A DNA stretch of 64,000 nucleotides from Bacteroides sp. CAG:1060_57_27 (GTDB lineage: Bacteria; Bacteroidota; Bacteroidia; Bacteroidales; UBA932): the NCBI GenBank assembly GCA_001915575.1, contig MNQT01000011.1, positions 88,344-152,343 on the forward strand. Direction: 5' to 3'. Positions 50,526 through 59,895 of the stretch are shown here, piece after piece. Position numbers and translations under genes: made by a program. The notes beneath the pieces were generated by a model. The model saw nothing but the letters and a program-made list of their open reading frames with translations, searched no databases and was not told where the DNA came from. The first letter of the stretch is position 1. Every line of letters begins with the position of its first letter.

Positions 50526-51494
50526 ATGGTTGAGATAAGTGTTGTTATTCCGGTATATAATATGGAAAAATATATTGAACGTTGTGCATGTTCATTATTT
50601 TGCCAAACTAAAGAAGATGGGATTGAATTTATATTTGTTGATGATTGCTCCACCGATAAGAGTGTTGGCGTTCTAATGGAAGTACTATCGAAGTTTCCGA
50701 ATAGGGAAAGCCAAGTTAAGATTATCAAGCACGAGCATAATAGAGGATTGGCCGCAGCTCGTTATACTGGTTTCGAAAATGCTGTTGGTAAATATATAAT
50801 TCATTGTGATAGTGACGATTGGGTAGAGAAGGAAATGTACGATAGCCTTTTAAAAAAAGCGAAAGAGAACGAGGCTGATATTGTAATATGTGACTACATC
50901 GCTGAATATGATAAGCGAAGTATAGTATACCGACAGAATTTTGAAGGAAATGATAAAAAATTTATAAATCAACTATTAAGTGGTGAACTTCATAATTCAG
51001 TTTGGAATAAACTTATACGTCGAGAATTATATCAATATGTTCATCCATTATGGGAAGATGGAATTAACATGTGGGAAGATGTATCCTTGATATGCCGCAT
51101 GTCATTTTATGCAAAGACAATTTGTTATCTACCGCAGGCTTTATATCATTATTCTCAGACAAACGAAAATGCGTATACCACTATATGGGGACAAAAAGCT
51201 TTGAGTAATATACTACATGTTTCCAATATGATTTGTAGTTTTTACTCAGATAAAGCTGAGTACTCAAAGGCGTTGGTATATTTTAAAATGCGTGTGAAAT
51301 GTACGCTTCTTAAACATTCTTCTGATACCAAACAATTTATCGGATTATATCCTGAATCGGACAAGTCAATCTTAAATCATCCGGGAATTACATATTATAA
51401 CAAGATAATATTTTGGTGTCAGATACATTCTATGTCTTATATTGGACTATTACTTGAGCACTGTATTAGTACAGTCAAGAGAATTTCAAGATAG
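50526..51494 (+). CDS. Glycosyltransferase family 2
   Basis: This 322-residue GT-A enzyme begins ISVVIPVYNMEKYIERC and has FVDDCSTDKS near residue 40, NRGLAAARYTGFENAVG near 77, HCDSDDWVEKEMYDSLL near 96 (DxD-like metal site) and WNKLIRRELY near 163. The frame is open from 50493, but ATG 50526 gives the standard start. The gene is AT-rich. It probably adds a sugar to the locus B repeat. The gap from 50434 to 50525 holds no gene. Confidence 0.9.
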   Translation: MVEISVVIPVYNMEKYIERCACSLFCQTKEDGIEFIFVDDCSTDKSVGVLMEVLSKFPNRESQVKIIKHEHNRGLAAARYTGFENAVGKYIIHCDSDDWVEKEMYDSLLKKAKENEADIVICDYIAEYDKRSIVYRQNFEGNDKKFINQLLSGELHNSVWNKLIRRELYQYVHPLWEDGINMWEDVSLICRMSFYAKTICYLPQALYHYSQTNENAYTTIWGQKALSNILHVSNMICSFYSDKAEYSKALVYFKMRVKCTLLKHSSDTKQFIGLYPESDKSILNHPGITYYNKIIFWCQIHSMSYIGLLLEHCISTVKRISR

Positions 51495-51510
51495 TTATCC
51501 AGTCTTAAGA

Positions 51511-52533
51511 ATGCTTTGGATTACACTTTTGCTCTTTGTATTGATTCTTATATCATGCATTGCTGACAGCCAACATATGCCTTATGCAAAGCAATTTCTG
51601 TTGATATCCATGATACTCATAATGGGATTGCGCTATGATGTTGGGAGGGATTATCCTAATTATGTAATTATTTATAACGAACCATATTCATATAAAGCTC
51701 TTGCCGTAGAACCTATATGGCAGCTATTTAATCACGTGTTTAGGTCTCTAGGATTTCGTTCGAGAATATTTTTCTTTCTTACAGCTGCGGCGACAATTTA
51801 TCTATATTATAAAGGGATCAAGAAAATGACGAGCCATTTCTATATAGCGATGGTCCTTTTTATCGTACTTGGTTTCTACTATGAGTCGGCTAACATTATT
51901 AGACAATTTCTTGCTATGGCAATCCTTTTCTATGGATATCGAGATTATCTTGACGGCAAAATATTTCGGTTTATTTTGTGTGGGTTGACCGCAGCATTAT
52001 TTCATAGTAGCGCATTGATAATACTACCTGTAATTTTAATTAGTAGAGTACGTATTCCATTAGTTTTATTGGCGTTATCGGTAATTATCAGTTTTGTGTG
52101 TGGAACACAGTTGCTGGATATAGCAATCAATGTCGTTCTTCCATCTATTGGGAATATGATTCCCTATCACTATACGGTAGACGATTATCCAGCCGGTTAC
52201 AGCAGCGGACTTTTGAAAGTTGTCTATATTGTCTTAACGCTTACTATAATTTGGCTTTTAGCTTCTAAGAAAGTTGATTCTAAGATGACAGCCATGCTCA
52301 ACATGGTAGTGTTCGGGGTAGTATTATATAATACTTTTTTCCTATTTATGCCAGCACGTAGGCTATATTTATATTTCTTTCCTTTTATTGTGGTGTTAAT
52401 ACCGGAGTGTATGAAGTATTTTACTAAAGCATCGTCAAAAATAGTTATGTGCATAATCACTTTTGTATTTTTATTGTTTTTGATAAAGTCGAATATAGGT
52501 ATACCGTATGCCATGGATCTAAATTTTATGTAA
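51511..52533 (+). CDS. EpsG family polymerase (Wzy-like)
   Basis: This 340-residue polytopic protein has about ten helices. The EpsG-family landmarks GLRYDVGRDYPNYV near residue 35, EPIWQLFNHVFRSLGF near 65 and ALFHSSALIILPVIL near 160 are visible. EpsG-type proteins are the polymerases of many capsule and exopolysaccharide loci. It is the only candidate polymerase of locus B. ATG 51511 is preferred over the open frame starting at 51442, which overlaps the GT2 gene. The locus A polymerase is of a different subfamily. Confidence 0.88.
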   Translation: MLWITLLLFVLILISCIADSQHMPYAKQFLLISMILIMGLRYDVGRDYPNYVIIYNEPYSYKALAVEPIWQLFNHVFRSLGFRSRIFFFLTAAATIYLYYKGIKKMTSHFYIAMVLFIVLGFYYESANIIRQFLAMAILFYGYRDYLDGKIFRFILCGLTAALFHSSALIILPVILISRVRIPLVLLALSVIISFVCGTQLLDIAINVVLPSIGNMIPYHYTVDDYPAGYSSGLLKVVYIVLTLTIIWLLASKKVDSKMTAMLNMVVFGVVLYNTFFLFMPARRLYLYFFPFIVVLIPECMKYFTKASSKIVMCIITFVFLLFLIKSNIGIPYAMDLNFM

Positions 52534-52587
52534 GAAGAAAATGTCAAGGTTTTATCAAAAATAAAAATATTCTAAAATTATTCTGTC

Positions 52588-53703
52588 ATGATCATAGGAA
52601 TAAATCTAATATCTTTAGGTACAAATAAACCTACTGGTGCATTTCGCTATATCCAGTTGATATTGCAGGAATTAAGCTCATATAATTTGGAAGATTGTTA
52701 CTTTTATGTTTATAAACAGAAACATATACCAGCATCTCTTCTCGGGATACCGGAGGAACTGAATGTTGAATTTATAAATGTCCCTAGTGTTGGCATGGGT
52801 ATAAAGAGAGTCTTATTCGAGCAAACAATCTTTTATCTATACTTGAAAAAATGTGATGTTTTCTATAGTTATTGCACTTCAATGCCGTTATGTCTTACGG
52901 CGAAGAAAATTTTTACTCTCCATGATGTATATTTTATTACAAATAAGGAATGCTATCCAGTTATTTTAAGGTTATATCGTAGACTGATAACGAAAATATA
53001 TATATTATCAGTAGATAAAATTCTTACCGTGTCAGAATTCAGTAAGAATCAGATATGTAAATACTATAATGTCAGTAAAGATAAAGTTATTGTTACATAC
53101 AATTTCGTTAAATCTGATAGCGTTCTCGTATCCACAGAAAAAGTTGAGGTAAAGGATATTTATAATAATACAGTTAGTCTATCCCTACCGTTTTTCTTAT
53201 ATGTAGGCAATATTCAACCTTCTAAGAATATAGAGGGGATGGTTGCCGCTTTTAACAAATTTAATATTGAGCAAAAATATAATATGTTAATTGTCGGAAA
53301 ACCTACATTTAGTGGTGAGAAAATTATATCAATAATCCGAAATATCCCGAATGTATATATACTGGGTTATCAGAGCCGCAATGTCGTCGAGTACCTATTG
53401 TCTAAGGCATTAGCGATAGTGTTACTTTCGTTTTGCGAAGGTTTTGGTATCCCGCCTTTAGAAGGTTTTCAATATGGAAAGCCTGCGTTGGTTTCTGATA
53501 ATTCAAGTCTGCCCGAAGTAGTCGGGATGGCTGGTGTCAAGGTCTCTCCATATGATATTGATAGTATCGTCGATGGTTATTCTGAGCTTATTAGTTCTTA
53601 TGATGAACTGGTAAAGCACATTCCAGACCAGTTGGCAAAGTTTAGCCCATCGCAGTCAACAGAGAAATTTATGAATGCATTAGGAATAAACTGGCGTATT
53701 TAA
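52588..53703 (+). CDS. Glycosyltransferase family 4
   Basis: This 371-residue GT-B enzyme has an N-terminal acceptor domain with LISLGTNKPTGAFRYIQL near residue 7, and FYSYCTSMPL near 90. The donor domain begins FLYVGNIQPSKNIEGMVAAF near 200 and has IVLLSFCEGFGIPPLEGFQYG near 288, the E-x7-E nucleotide-sugar motif. SDNSSLPEVVG near 312 is also characteristic. AT-rich. Downstream, 53704-53898 is AT-rich non-coding sequence without a visible feature. Confidence 0.93.
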   Translation: MIIGINLISLGTNKPTGAFRYIQLILQELSSYNLEDCYFYVYKQKHIPASLLGIPEELNVEFINVPSVGMGIKRVLFEQTIFYLYLKKCDVFYSYCTSMPLCLTAKKIFTLHDVYFITNKECYPVILRLYRRLITKIYILSVDKILTVSEFSKNQICKYYNVSKDKVIVTYNFVKSDSVLVSTEKVEVKDIYNNTVSLSLPFFLYVGNIQPSKNIEGMVAAFNKFNIEQKYNMLIVGKPTFSGEKIISIIRNIPNVYILGYQSRNVVEYLLSKALAIVLLSFCEGFGIPPLEGFQYGKPALVSDNSSLPEVVGMAGVKVSPYDIDSIVDGYSELISSYDELVKHIPDQLAKFSPSQSTEKFMNALGINWRI

Positions 53704-53898
53704 ATTTTATTTGTAATAATTTCTGTCAAAATGTTAAGATAATAGACATTTCCCTTAAAAAAAGCCGAAAGTTTAGGTGGTTATCAAAAATTACTAGTAG
53801 GCTAGCCAACCAAAAATAACTTCTTGGTATGATAAGATGTCTAGTTGGATACAGGAATTTATCGTAATTGAAGTCTGTTGTCTTAAAGTATAAGCTAA

Positions 53899-54720
53899 AT
53901 GCAGTTCTCTGTACTCGTGCCAGTGTACGGCAAAGATAATCCGGAGGATTTCAGAACGGCCGTAGAAAGTGTAAGCATTAGGCAAACCGTCATTCCTGAT
54001 GAGCTGCTGGTAGTTGTTGACGGCCCTGTTCCGGAGTCCCTTAGACATACCATTGCCAGTCTTGATGAGGATATCGGCTATATGAGAATACTATGGCAGA
54101 AAGAAAATAAAGGATTGGGTACGGCGCTGCGAATAGGCATTGAAAATGCCTCATATGAATTTATTGCACGCATGGACAGTGATGATATTTCCGAGCCTGA
54201 TAGGTTCGAAAAACAATTGAAAGTATTTGAAACAAATCCAGCTTTAAGTCTTGTCGGAGGAAATATTACAGAATTCATCGATTCTCCTGAGAATATCGTA
54301 GGTAGGAGAATAGTTCCGCAATCAAATGATGAAATATATACTTATATGAAATCGCGATGCCCATTTAATCATATGACCGTTATGTACAAGCGAAGCGATG
54401 TACTTAAAGCAGGTAATTACCAAGATTGGTTCTGGAATGAAGACTATTATCTGTGGATTCGAATGATGATGGCCGGAGGCAAGTTCGCAAATATATCTGA
54501 TCCACTTGTCAATGTCCGTGTAGGGAAGGATATGTATGCAAGGCGTGGCGGCATTAAGTATTTTAAGAGTGAAGCAGGTATACAACGATATATGTATGTA
54601 CATGGACTGATTTCCTTACCGCGATATATTGTCAATGTAACTATTCGTTTTATAGTCCAAGTGCTGATGCCCAATAACATAAGAGGATTTGTTTTTCAAA
54701 AATTATTTAGATCCAGATAA
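53899..54720 (+). CDS. Glycosyltransferase family 2 (WfgS/amylovoran-type)
   Basis: This 273-residue GT-A enzyme opens FSVLVPVYGKDNPEDFRTAV and has ELLVVVDGPVPESL near residue 35, NKGLGTALRIGIENASYEFI near 73 and ARMDSDDISEPDRFEKQL near 93 (metal-binding DSDD). NEDYYLWIRMMMAGGKFANI near 183 is the conserved ED segment. This subgroup often adds the last or a side-chain hexose of capsule repeats. The next gene starts one base after its stop, so the two are closely coupled. Confidence 0.92.
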   Translation: MQFSVLVPVYGKDNPEDFRTAVESVSIRQTVIPDELLVVVDGPVPESLRHTIASLDEDIGYMRILWQKENKGLGTALRIGIENASYEFIARMDSDDISEPDRFEKQLKVFETNPALSLVGGNITEFIDSPENIVGRRIVPQSNDEIYTYMKSRCPFNHMTVMYKRSDVLKAGNYQDWFWNEDYYLWIRMMMAGGKFANISDPLVNVRVGKDMYARRGGIKYFKSEAGIQRYMYVHGLISLPRYIVNVTIRFIVQVLMPNNIRGFVFQKLFRSR

Positions 54721-54721
54721 C

Positions 54722-55807
54722 ATGTTTGGTATCATAACGCATTATGATGTGCATAATCATGGAGCAGTACTTCAACTGTTTGGATTGATTAAGACATTGA
54801 AGAGAGAATTCGGAATAGACGCAAAGGCTCTGCAATTCGAGAAAAACTATGATTTCCTAGGGCATACATTAAAAGCTAAATATGACATATCCTTGAAATC
54901 CTTTAGGATATATTTGAATTATCTTAAGGAAAATGGCTTTGCTCAATTTTTATATAATTTCCAGAAAAAACGGTTGCTTGATGGATTTAAGACGTTGCAC
55001 AATCTGATTGGACCTTATTACACTGAATGCGGAGAACTTGAGGGCGTTATTGTTGGAAGCGATGAAGTCTTTGCTTTGCATACTGGTCCCACCCCCGTCT
55101 TTTTTGGCCATGCATGCCCGGCTGATAAAGTGTTTGCTTATGGAGGAAGTTTTGGCCCCACTACCATTCAAGACATCGAACGGCTACATTGCCAGAACTT
55201 TGTGGCGAGTGGACTATCTGCCATGAAAGGTTTGGGTATGAGAGATAGAAATTCTCGCGAAATCACCTTTGCCCTTACGGGAAGGAGTGCTGAAGAGGTA
55301 TGTGACCCTGTTCTCCTCTATGGTTTTAAGGATGAACTTGAGAATATGGAGCGCCCTGTTGATTACAGATATATGCTGGTATATGCCTATGACAAGAGAA
55401 TGAATGAGAATGACGAAGTATCTAAGATCAGGGCATACGCCAAGTCGAGGGGTTTAAGAATAGTATCTCCAGGATTTTTCCATAAATGGGTCGATTGCAA
55501 TGTTAATGTGGATCCGATAGAATTGCTGCGCTATTTTAAATTTGCCGACTGTGTCGTTACGGATACCTTTCATGGCAGTGTCATGTCGATTATCACACAT
55601 AAGGAGTTCGCTGTCAAATTAAGAGATAATTCGAATAAGCTTCTTAACCTTTTGGAAGAATATGGTATGGAGGACAGGGTTCTCTCAGGGGATGTGACTC
55701 TGGCGGCAATATTTAACAGACGGATTGATTATGGATCAGTTGTCGCAGAAATTGGACGCCGTAGGAATGCAAGTTTGGATTATCTGCGCAGAATGATTGA
55801 AGAATAG
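54722..55807 (+). CDS. Polysaccharide pyruvyl transferase family protein
   Basis: This 361-residue protein would attach a pyruvate ketal (from phosphoenolpyruvate) to a sugar of the repeat. The N-terminus GIITHYDVHNHGAVLQLFGL is the family's first motif; GVIVGSDEVFALHTG near residue 111 and CVVTDTFHGSVMSIITHKEF near 278 are the other landmarks. The frame extends upstream to 54689, but ATG 54722 fits the family start. The FrhB-like gene follows 15 bases later; this pairing is common in Bacteroidetes capsule loci. Confidence 0.92.
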   Translation: MFGIITHYDVHNHGAVLQLFGLIKTLKREFGIDAKALQFEKNYDFLGHTLKAKYDISLKSFRIYLNYLKENGFAQFLYNFQKKRLLDGFKTLHNLIGPYYTECGELEGVIVGSDEVFALHTGPTPVFFGHACPADKVFAYGGSFGPTTIQDIERLHCQNFVASGLSAMKGLGMRDRNSREITFALTGRSAEEVCDPVLLYGFKDELENMERPVDYRYMLVYAYDKRMNENDEVSKIRAYAKSRGLRIVSPGFFHKWVDCNVNVDPIELLRYFKFADCVVTDTFHGSVMSIITHKEFAVKLRDNSNKLLNLLEEYGMEDRVLSGDVTLAAIFNRRIDYGSVVAEIGRRRNASLDYLRRMIEE

Positions 55808-55822
55808 GGACGGAAGGGTGTA

Positions 55823-57034
55823 ATGAATATAAGCGATAAATCTGCCCTAAGAGAGTGCACCAGCTGCCAGATGTGCGCAGCTGTGTGTCCAAAGAATGCG
55901 ATTCAGATTGATTTGGATAAAAGTGGTTTTTTCCGTCCTTGGGTCAATCTCGATCAATGCATCGACTGCGGTCTCTGTATCAACGTTTGCTATAGGTTTG
56001 ATGATAATCTTAAAATTACAGACGAGAAAAACCTCCAGCGCACAGACTTATATGCGGCATCTGTACGTGACAGTAGCCTGCTCATGCGTGTAACAAGTGG
56101 CGGCGCATCTGACTTGTTCGCGAAAGAGTTAATACATGAGGGATATTTATGCATTGGAGTAGGATATGACGACACCAGGGTTGAAGCATATCATTATGTT
56201 GCTCACACTGCAAAAGAGACTGATGGCTTCAGGGGATCAAAATATATTCAGTCATATTCTTATCCGGCTTTCAAAGAACTGGTTAAGGATTGCAGCAAGC
56301 ATAAGTATGCTGTTTTTGGAACCCCCTGCCAGATTTATGCAGTTCGCCGTTTTCTTGAAAAAAGAAAGCAGTCTGATTCTTGCATCCTCATCGATATGTT
56401 CTGCCATGGGTGTCCGTCGCTCAATCTATGGAGAAAATATCAGAATGAAATTAAAGGGGAAATGAGGGAATCTCATTTCGATGCAGTTGAGTTTAGAAGC
56501 AAGGAAAGAGGTTGGGGAGAGTATCATGTAGCAATGATAGTTGACGGATGCAAAGCATTTATCAGCAGCCCGAAAAAAGACGGTTTTTATGAATTGTTCT
56601 TTTCGGATCAAGTTCTAAATGCTGCATGTTCGGATTGCCTGTTACGCAGCACAATGGAGTATACAGACATACGACTTGGAGACTTTTGGGGCAAGAAATA
56701 TGCTATGAATAGAAAGGGCGTGTCTGCAGTCTCGCTCATAAGCCAAAAAGGAAAAGACTTGTTTGAGAAAATCAAACCCTTGTTGGATATTGAAGAATCC
56801 CGATACTCAGAATTGCTACCATATCAAAGTTACGGAAAGATCTATCACCCGGATGAGGCATTACGAGAAAAACTTTTATATATGGTAACCGATCCCGGGA
56901 TACCTCTTAAGGAAGCGGTAACTCTATTACAGAGCAATGAAAGTTTCACAAGAAAGTTTAAACGTCACATTAAGGATTTCCTATATTATCTTCCTGCATC
57001 TGTAACACGATTTATCAGGCGTTATATTGCTTGA
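55823..57034 (+). CDS. Coenzyme F420 hydrogenase/dehydrogenase beta subunit (FrhB)-like ferredoxin protein
   Basis: This 403-residue protein has two N-terminal 4Fe-4S clusters: CTSCQMCAAVC near residue 12 and CIDCGLCINVC near 43. The FrhB N- and C-terminal domains follow, with VTSGGASDLFAKELI near 90, VFGTPCQIYAVRRFL near 165, MFCHGCPSLNLW near 190 and DIRLGDFWGKKY near 285. The last Cys pair (AACSDCLLRS) may bind another cluster. It lacks a partner hydrogenase. In polysaccharide loci these proteins travel with pyruvyl transferases; their actual reaction is undetermined. Confidence 0.88.
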   Translation: MNISDKSALRECTSCQMCAAVCPKNAIQIDLDKSGFFRPWVNLDQCIDCGLCINVCYRFDDNLKITDEKNLQRTDLYAASVRDSSLLMRVTSGGASDLFAKELIHEGYLCIGVGYDDTRVEAYHYVAHTAKETDGFRGSKYIQSYSYPAFKELVKDCSKHKYAVFGTPCQIYAVRRFLEKRKQSDSCILIDMFCHGCPSLNLWRKYQNEIKGEMRESHFDAVEFRSKERGWGEYHVAMIVDGCKAFISSPKKDGFYELFFSDQVLNAACSDCLLRSTMEYTDIRLGDFWGKKYAMNRKGVSAVSLISQKGKDLFEKIKPLLDIEESRYSELLPYQSYGKIYHPDEALREKLLYMVTDPGIPLKEAVTLLQSNESFTRKFKRHIKDFLYYLPASVTRFIRRYIA

Positions 57035-57056
57035 CTTCGTATTAAGGAATTATATA

Positions 57057-57704
57057 ATGTTGCTCAAATGGCTCTTCGACCGAATAGTCAGCGGACTCGG
57101 TCTGTTGTTTCTGTGGCCTGTCCTGCTTGTCGTTGCAATTCTGATTAAGGCAAAGATGCCCGGCCCTGTCTTTTTTGTGCAAGATAGGGTGGGTAGGGAC
57201 GGCAAGATATTCAAATGCCACAAGTTCCGTACTATGCTTGTAGACCACGGCGGTTCGTCGGTAAGCGTTGCCGGACAGGACAGAATTACTCCTTTGGGAG
57301 CAAAACTCCGCCATTATAAGCTTGACGAACTTCCTGAACTTTGGGATGTGTTCGTCGGCAAGATGAGTTTTGTCGGCCCTCGCCCGGATGTCCCGGGTTA
57401 TGCCGATAAACTTGAAGGCCAGGACCGTGAAATATTGAAACTGCGTCCCGGGATAACCGGCCCGGCAAGTCTGAAATATCGCGACGAAGAAGATATGATA
57501 GCTGAATATGTCTCTCAGAATAAGGGAAAGAATGGCATGAACGATGAACAGCTCGCTATCTGGTATAATGACAACATCATATATCCTGACAAGGTAAGGC
57601 TGAACTTGCACTATCTGAAACACTATTCATTCCTTCTCGACATAAAAATGATATTCTGCACCGTTCTTGGGAAAAGAATGATGTTTGACGGCGAAATAAT
57701 CTAA
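57057..57704 (+). CDS. Bacterial sugar transferase (PglC/WcaJ class phosphoglycosyltransferase)
   Basis: This 215-residue monotopic membrane enzyme transfers a sugar-1-phosphate to undecaprenyl phosphate. Residues 1-30 form the re-entrant membrane helix (KWLFDRIVSGLGLLFLWPVL). GPVFFVQDRVGRDGKIF and CHKFRTM follow, then the catalytic Asp-Glu pair in HYKLDELPELWDVFVG near residue 83 and MSFVGPRPDVPGY. LRPGITGPASL is the usual next motif. The preceding TTG codons at 57027 and 57030 are alternative starts. It is the initiating enzyme of locus B and is followed by a PglE-like aminotransferase. Confidence 0.92.
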   Translation: MLLKWLFDRIVSGLGLLFLWPVLLVVAILIKAKMPGPVFFVQDRVGRDGKIFKCHKFRTMLVDHGGSSVSVAGQDRITPLGAKLRHYKLDELPELWDVFVGKMSFVGPRPDVPGYADKLEGQDREILKLRPGITGPASLKYRDEEDMIAEYVSQNKGKNGMNDEQLAIWYNDNIIYPDKVRLNLHYLKHYSFLLDIKMIFCTVLGKRMMFDGEII

Positions 57705-57716
57705 TTCTTAAATACC

Positions 57717-58967
57717 ATGCACAACCGTATCTACCTCTGTCTCGCCCACATGGGCGGGACGGAAATGAAGTATATCCGGGAGGCGTTCGACACTAACTGG
57801 GTCGTGCCTCTCGGACCTAATGTCAATGCGTTCGAGGACGAGTTGAAGGCGTTCGTCGGGCAAGGCAGGGAGGTGGTGGCCCTCTCGGCCGGCACTGCCG
57901 CCGTGCATCTGGCGCTCATAGCCTGCGGTGTCGGGCCGGGAGACGAGGTGCTGGTGCAGAGCTTCACTTTCTGCGCCTCGTCCAATCCCATACGCTACCT
58001 CGGGGCGACCCCGGTGTTCGTGGACTCGGAGCCTGACTCCTGGAACATGGATCCGCAACTGCTCGAGCAGGCGATAAACGACAGAATCTCTAAAACCGGA
58101 AGAAAGCCCAAGGCGATCGTTCCGGTTTATTTGTATGGCATGCCTGGAAGGATTGACGAGATAGTCGCGATGGGGGAGAAGTACGGCATCCCGGTCGTCG
58201 AGGATGCGGCCGAAGGCTTCGGCAGCCGCTTCGACGGACAGGTCTGCGGCACTTTCGGAAAGTTCGGCATCCTTTCGTTCAACGGCAACAAGATGATTAC
58301 CACCTCCGGAGGCGGCGCGCTGATCTGCCCTGACGCGCAGAGCAAGGAGGAAATCATGTTCTACGCTACCCAGGCACGTGAGGCATATCCCTACTATCAG
58401 CACGAGAAGATAGGCTACAACTACCGTATGTCCAACATCTGCGCGGGCATCGGACGCGGGCAGATGGAGGTGCTCGAAGAGCATATCGCGCACCACAGGC
58501 ATGTGCACGACCTCTACTGCGAGCTGCTTGACGGCGTCGAGGGTATCAAGGTGCACGGTAATCCTTCGCCCCGGTATGAGAGCAATTACTGGCTCAATAC
58601 GGTTACGCTCGACCCCGATCTGAAGGTTAAAGGTGAGGAGAACGCCTACAAGGCAGCGGTCCAGGGAGCGGTAGGAGGTGCGGCCGGAGTAACCCACGCG
58701 GCGGCGTCCGTGCATACCGACTGCGAACCGAACGCCAATGTCGAGGCGATGCGCCTCGGTCTCGACGCCGCAGGCATAGAATCCCGCCCGCTCTGGAAGC
58801 CCATGCACAGACAGCCTGTCTATGCCTCCTGCCCCGCCTATCTTAACGGCGTCAGCGAGAGCCTTTTCAAGGTCGGCCTCTGCCTGCCCTCCGGCCCCTG
58901 CGTCACTGACGAGGATGTGAGGTATATTGCTGGGGAAATCAGGAGGCTTACTACGGAAAAGGCATAA
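57717..58967 (+). CDS. DegT family aminotransferase (PglE-like, UDP-4-keto-6-deoxy-HexNAc 4-aminotransferase)
   Basis: This 416-residue PLP enzyme opens IYLCLAHMGGTEMKYIREAF and NWVVPLGPNVNAFE, which is the PglE-type start. VQSFTFCASSNPIRYLGATP near residue 80 and the PLP lysine about Lys192 in SFNGNKMITTSGGGAL follow. It would convert UDP-4-keto-6-deoxy-GlcNAc (from the dehydratase at 60390) to UDP-4-amino-4,6-dideoxy-GlcNAc, the precursor of bacillosamine. Position after the PglC-class gene supports this. No PglD-like acetyltransferase follows, so the amine may stay free or be acylated by an enzyme elsewhere. The gene is GC-rich. Confidence 0.9.
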   Translation: MHNRIYLCLAHMGGTEMKYIREAFDTNWVVPLGPNVNAFEDELKAFVGQGREVVALSAGTAAVHLALIACGVGPGDEVLVQSFTFCASSNPIRYLGATPVFVDSEPDSWNMDPQLLEQAINDRISKTGRKPKAIVPVYLYGMPGRIDEIVAMGEKYGIPVVEDAAEGFGSRFDGQVCGTFGKFGILSFNGNKMITTSGGGALICPDAQSKEEIMFYATQAREAYPYYQHEKIGYNYRMSNICAGIGRGQMEVLEEHIAHHRHVHDLYCELLDGVEGIKVHGNPSPRYESNYWLNTVTLDPDLKVKGEENAYKAAVQGAVGGAAGVTHAAASVHTDCEPNANVEAMRLGLDAAGIESRPLWKPMHRQPVYASCPAYLNGVSESLFKVGLCLPSGPCVTDEDVRYIAGEIRRLTTEKA

Positions 58968-59040
58968 AATAGCTGCCTTGCACTTCCTCATTTGAGAAAA
59001 TATTACTATCTTCCCGCAAAAACCAGAATAAACTATTGCT

Positions 59041-59466
59041 ATGCCTCTAATCAGTTGTAAGGTATGCGGGAAACCGATTGCGGATTCTGCCAAGACATGT
59101 CCTCATTGCGGGGCTCCTGTCGTCAAGGATGTGTATTGTCCGAACTGCGGGACCAAGATGTCCCCGGATGTCCGGTTCTGTCCCGCTTGCGGGGCGCCGA
59201 TTTCTCAAGGAAAGGTGTCAGAGGAGGTCAACGGCAAGAATAAGTTGGTGGCAGGTCTTCTCGCGATTTTCCTCGGCTACCTCGGGATCCACTATTTCTA
59301 TATAGGCAAGACCACTGCAGGGCTGATTACGATTATCCTGGCATTGTGCACTTGCGGGGTATGGTCGGTTATTACATTCATCCAGGGTATAGTAATGCTT
59401 ACCATGACCGATGATGCGTTCGATGCGAAATATGTGTCTAACGATATAACATTCCCTGTCTTTTAA
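59041..59466 (+). CDS. Zinc-ribbon and TM2 domain membrane protein
   Basis: This 141-residue protein has two N-terminal zinc ribbons: CKVCGKPIADSAKTCPHCG and CPNCGTKMSPDVRFCPACG. The C-terminal TM2 domain consists of two helices with the typical LAIFLGYLGIHYFYIGKTTAG turn (D/H-x-FYLG type). Such proteins sit in the inner membrane with the zinc ribbons in the cytoplasm; their function is unknown. It is followed 12 bases later by another zinc-ribbon membrane protein. Confidence 0.88.
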   Translation: MPLISCKVCGKPIADSAKTCPHCGAPVVKDVYCPNCGTKMSPDVRFCPACGAPISQGKVSEEVNGKNKLVAGLLAIFLGYLGIHYFYIGKTTAGLITIILALCTCGVWSVITFIQGIVMLTMTDDAFDAKYVSNDITFPVF

Positions 59467-59478
59467 ACCATATCGCCT

Positions 59479-59895
59479 ATGTATTGTAAGAATTGCGGTG
59501 CTGAAATCCCCGACGGGAGCCGATTTTGCACCAACTGCGGATGCAGTCTTTCCGAGGGTGGCGCTTCAGGGCAGAACACCTCCGGATCCGCTGCGGGGAC
59601 TACCGGATCGGAAAGGCCTTCCACCTATCTCGCCCTTTCAATTATCGTCACGCTCTTATGCTGCCTGCCGTTTGGCATAGTGGGCATCGTGTATGCATCC
59701 AAGACAGATTCCTTCTATTCTGCCGGTCATGTCGACGAGGCCCGGCAGTACTCGCGCAAGGCGAAGAACTGGTGTATAGCCGGCCTCGTCATAGGCCTTG
59801 TCTGGTGGATTGTGTATGCTGTGCTGCTCATGGCCGGAGTGGCCTGGGCCGCTTTCTGGGAGAACAGTGCATATTATGCGGCATGCCTGTTCTGA
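59479..59895 (+). CDS. Zinc-ribbon and CD225/dispanin-like membrane protein
   Basis: This 138-residue protein begins with one zinc ribbon (CKNCGAEIPDGSRFCTNCGC), has a Gly/Ser-rich linker, and then two membrane helices of the CD225/dispanin type. LCCLPFGIVGIVYASK near residue 62 has the characteristic double cysteine and CxPxGIxA/V pattern, and GHVDEARQYSRKAKNW near 88 is the conserved amphipathic loop. Eukaryotic relatives are the interferon-induced IFITM proteins; bacterial ones are uncharacterised. It overlaps the DUF2752 gene by 13 bases. Confidence 0.9.
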   Translation: MYCKNCGAEIPDGSRFCTNCGCSLSEGGASGQNTSGSAAGTTGSERPSTYLALSIIVTLLCCLPFGIVGIVYASKTDSFYSAGHVDEARQYSRKAKNWCIAGLVIGLVWWIVYAVLLMAGVAWAAFWENSAYYAACLF

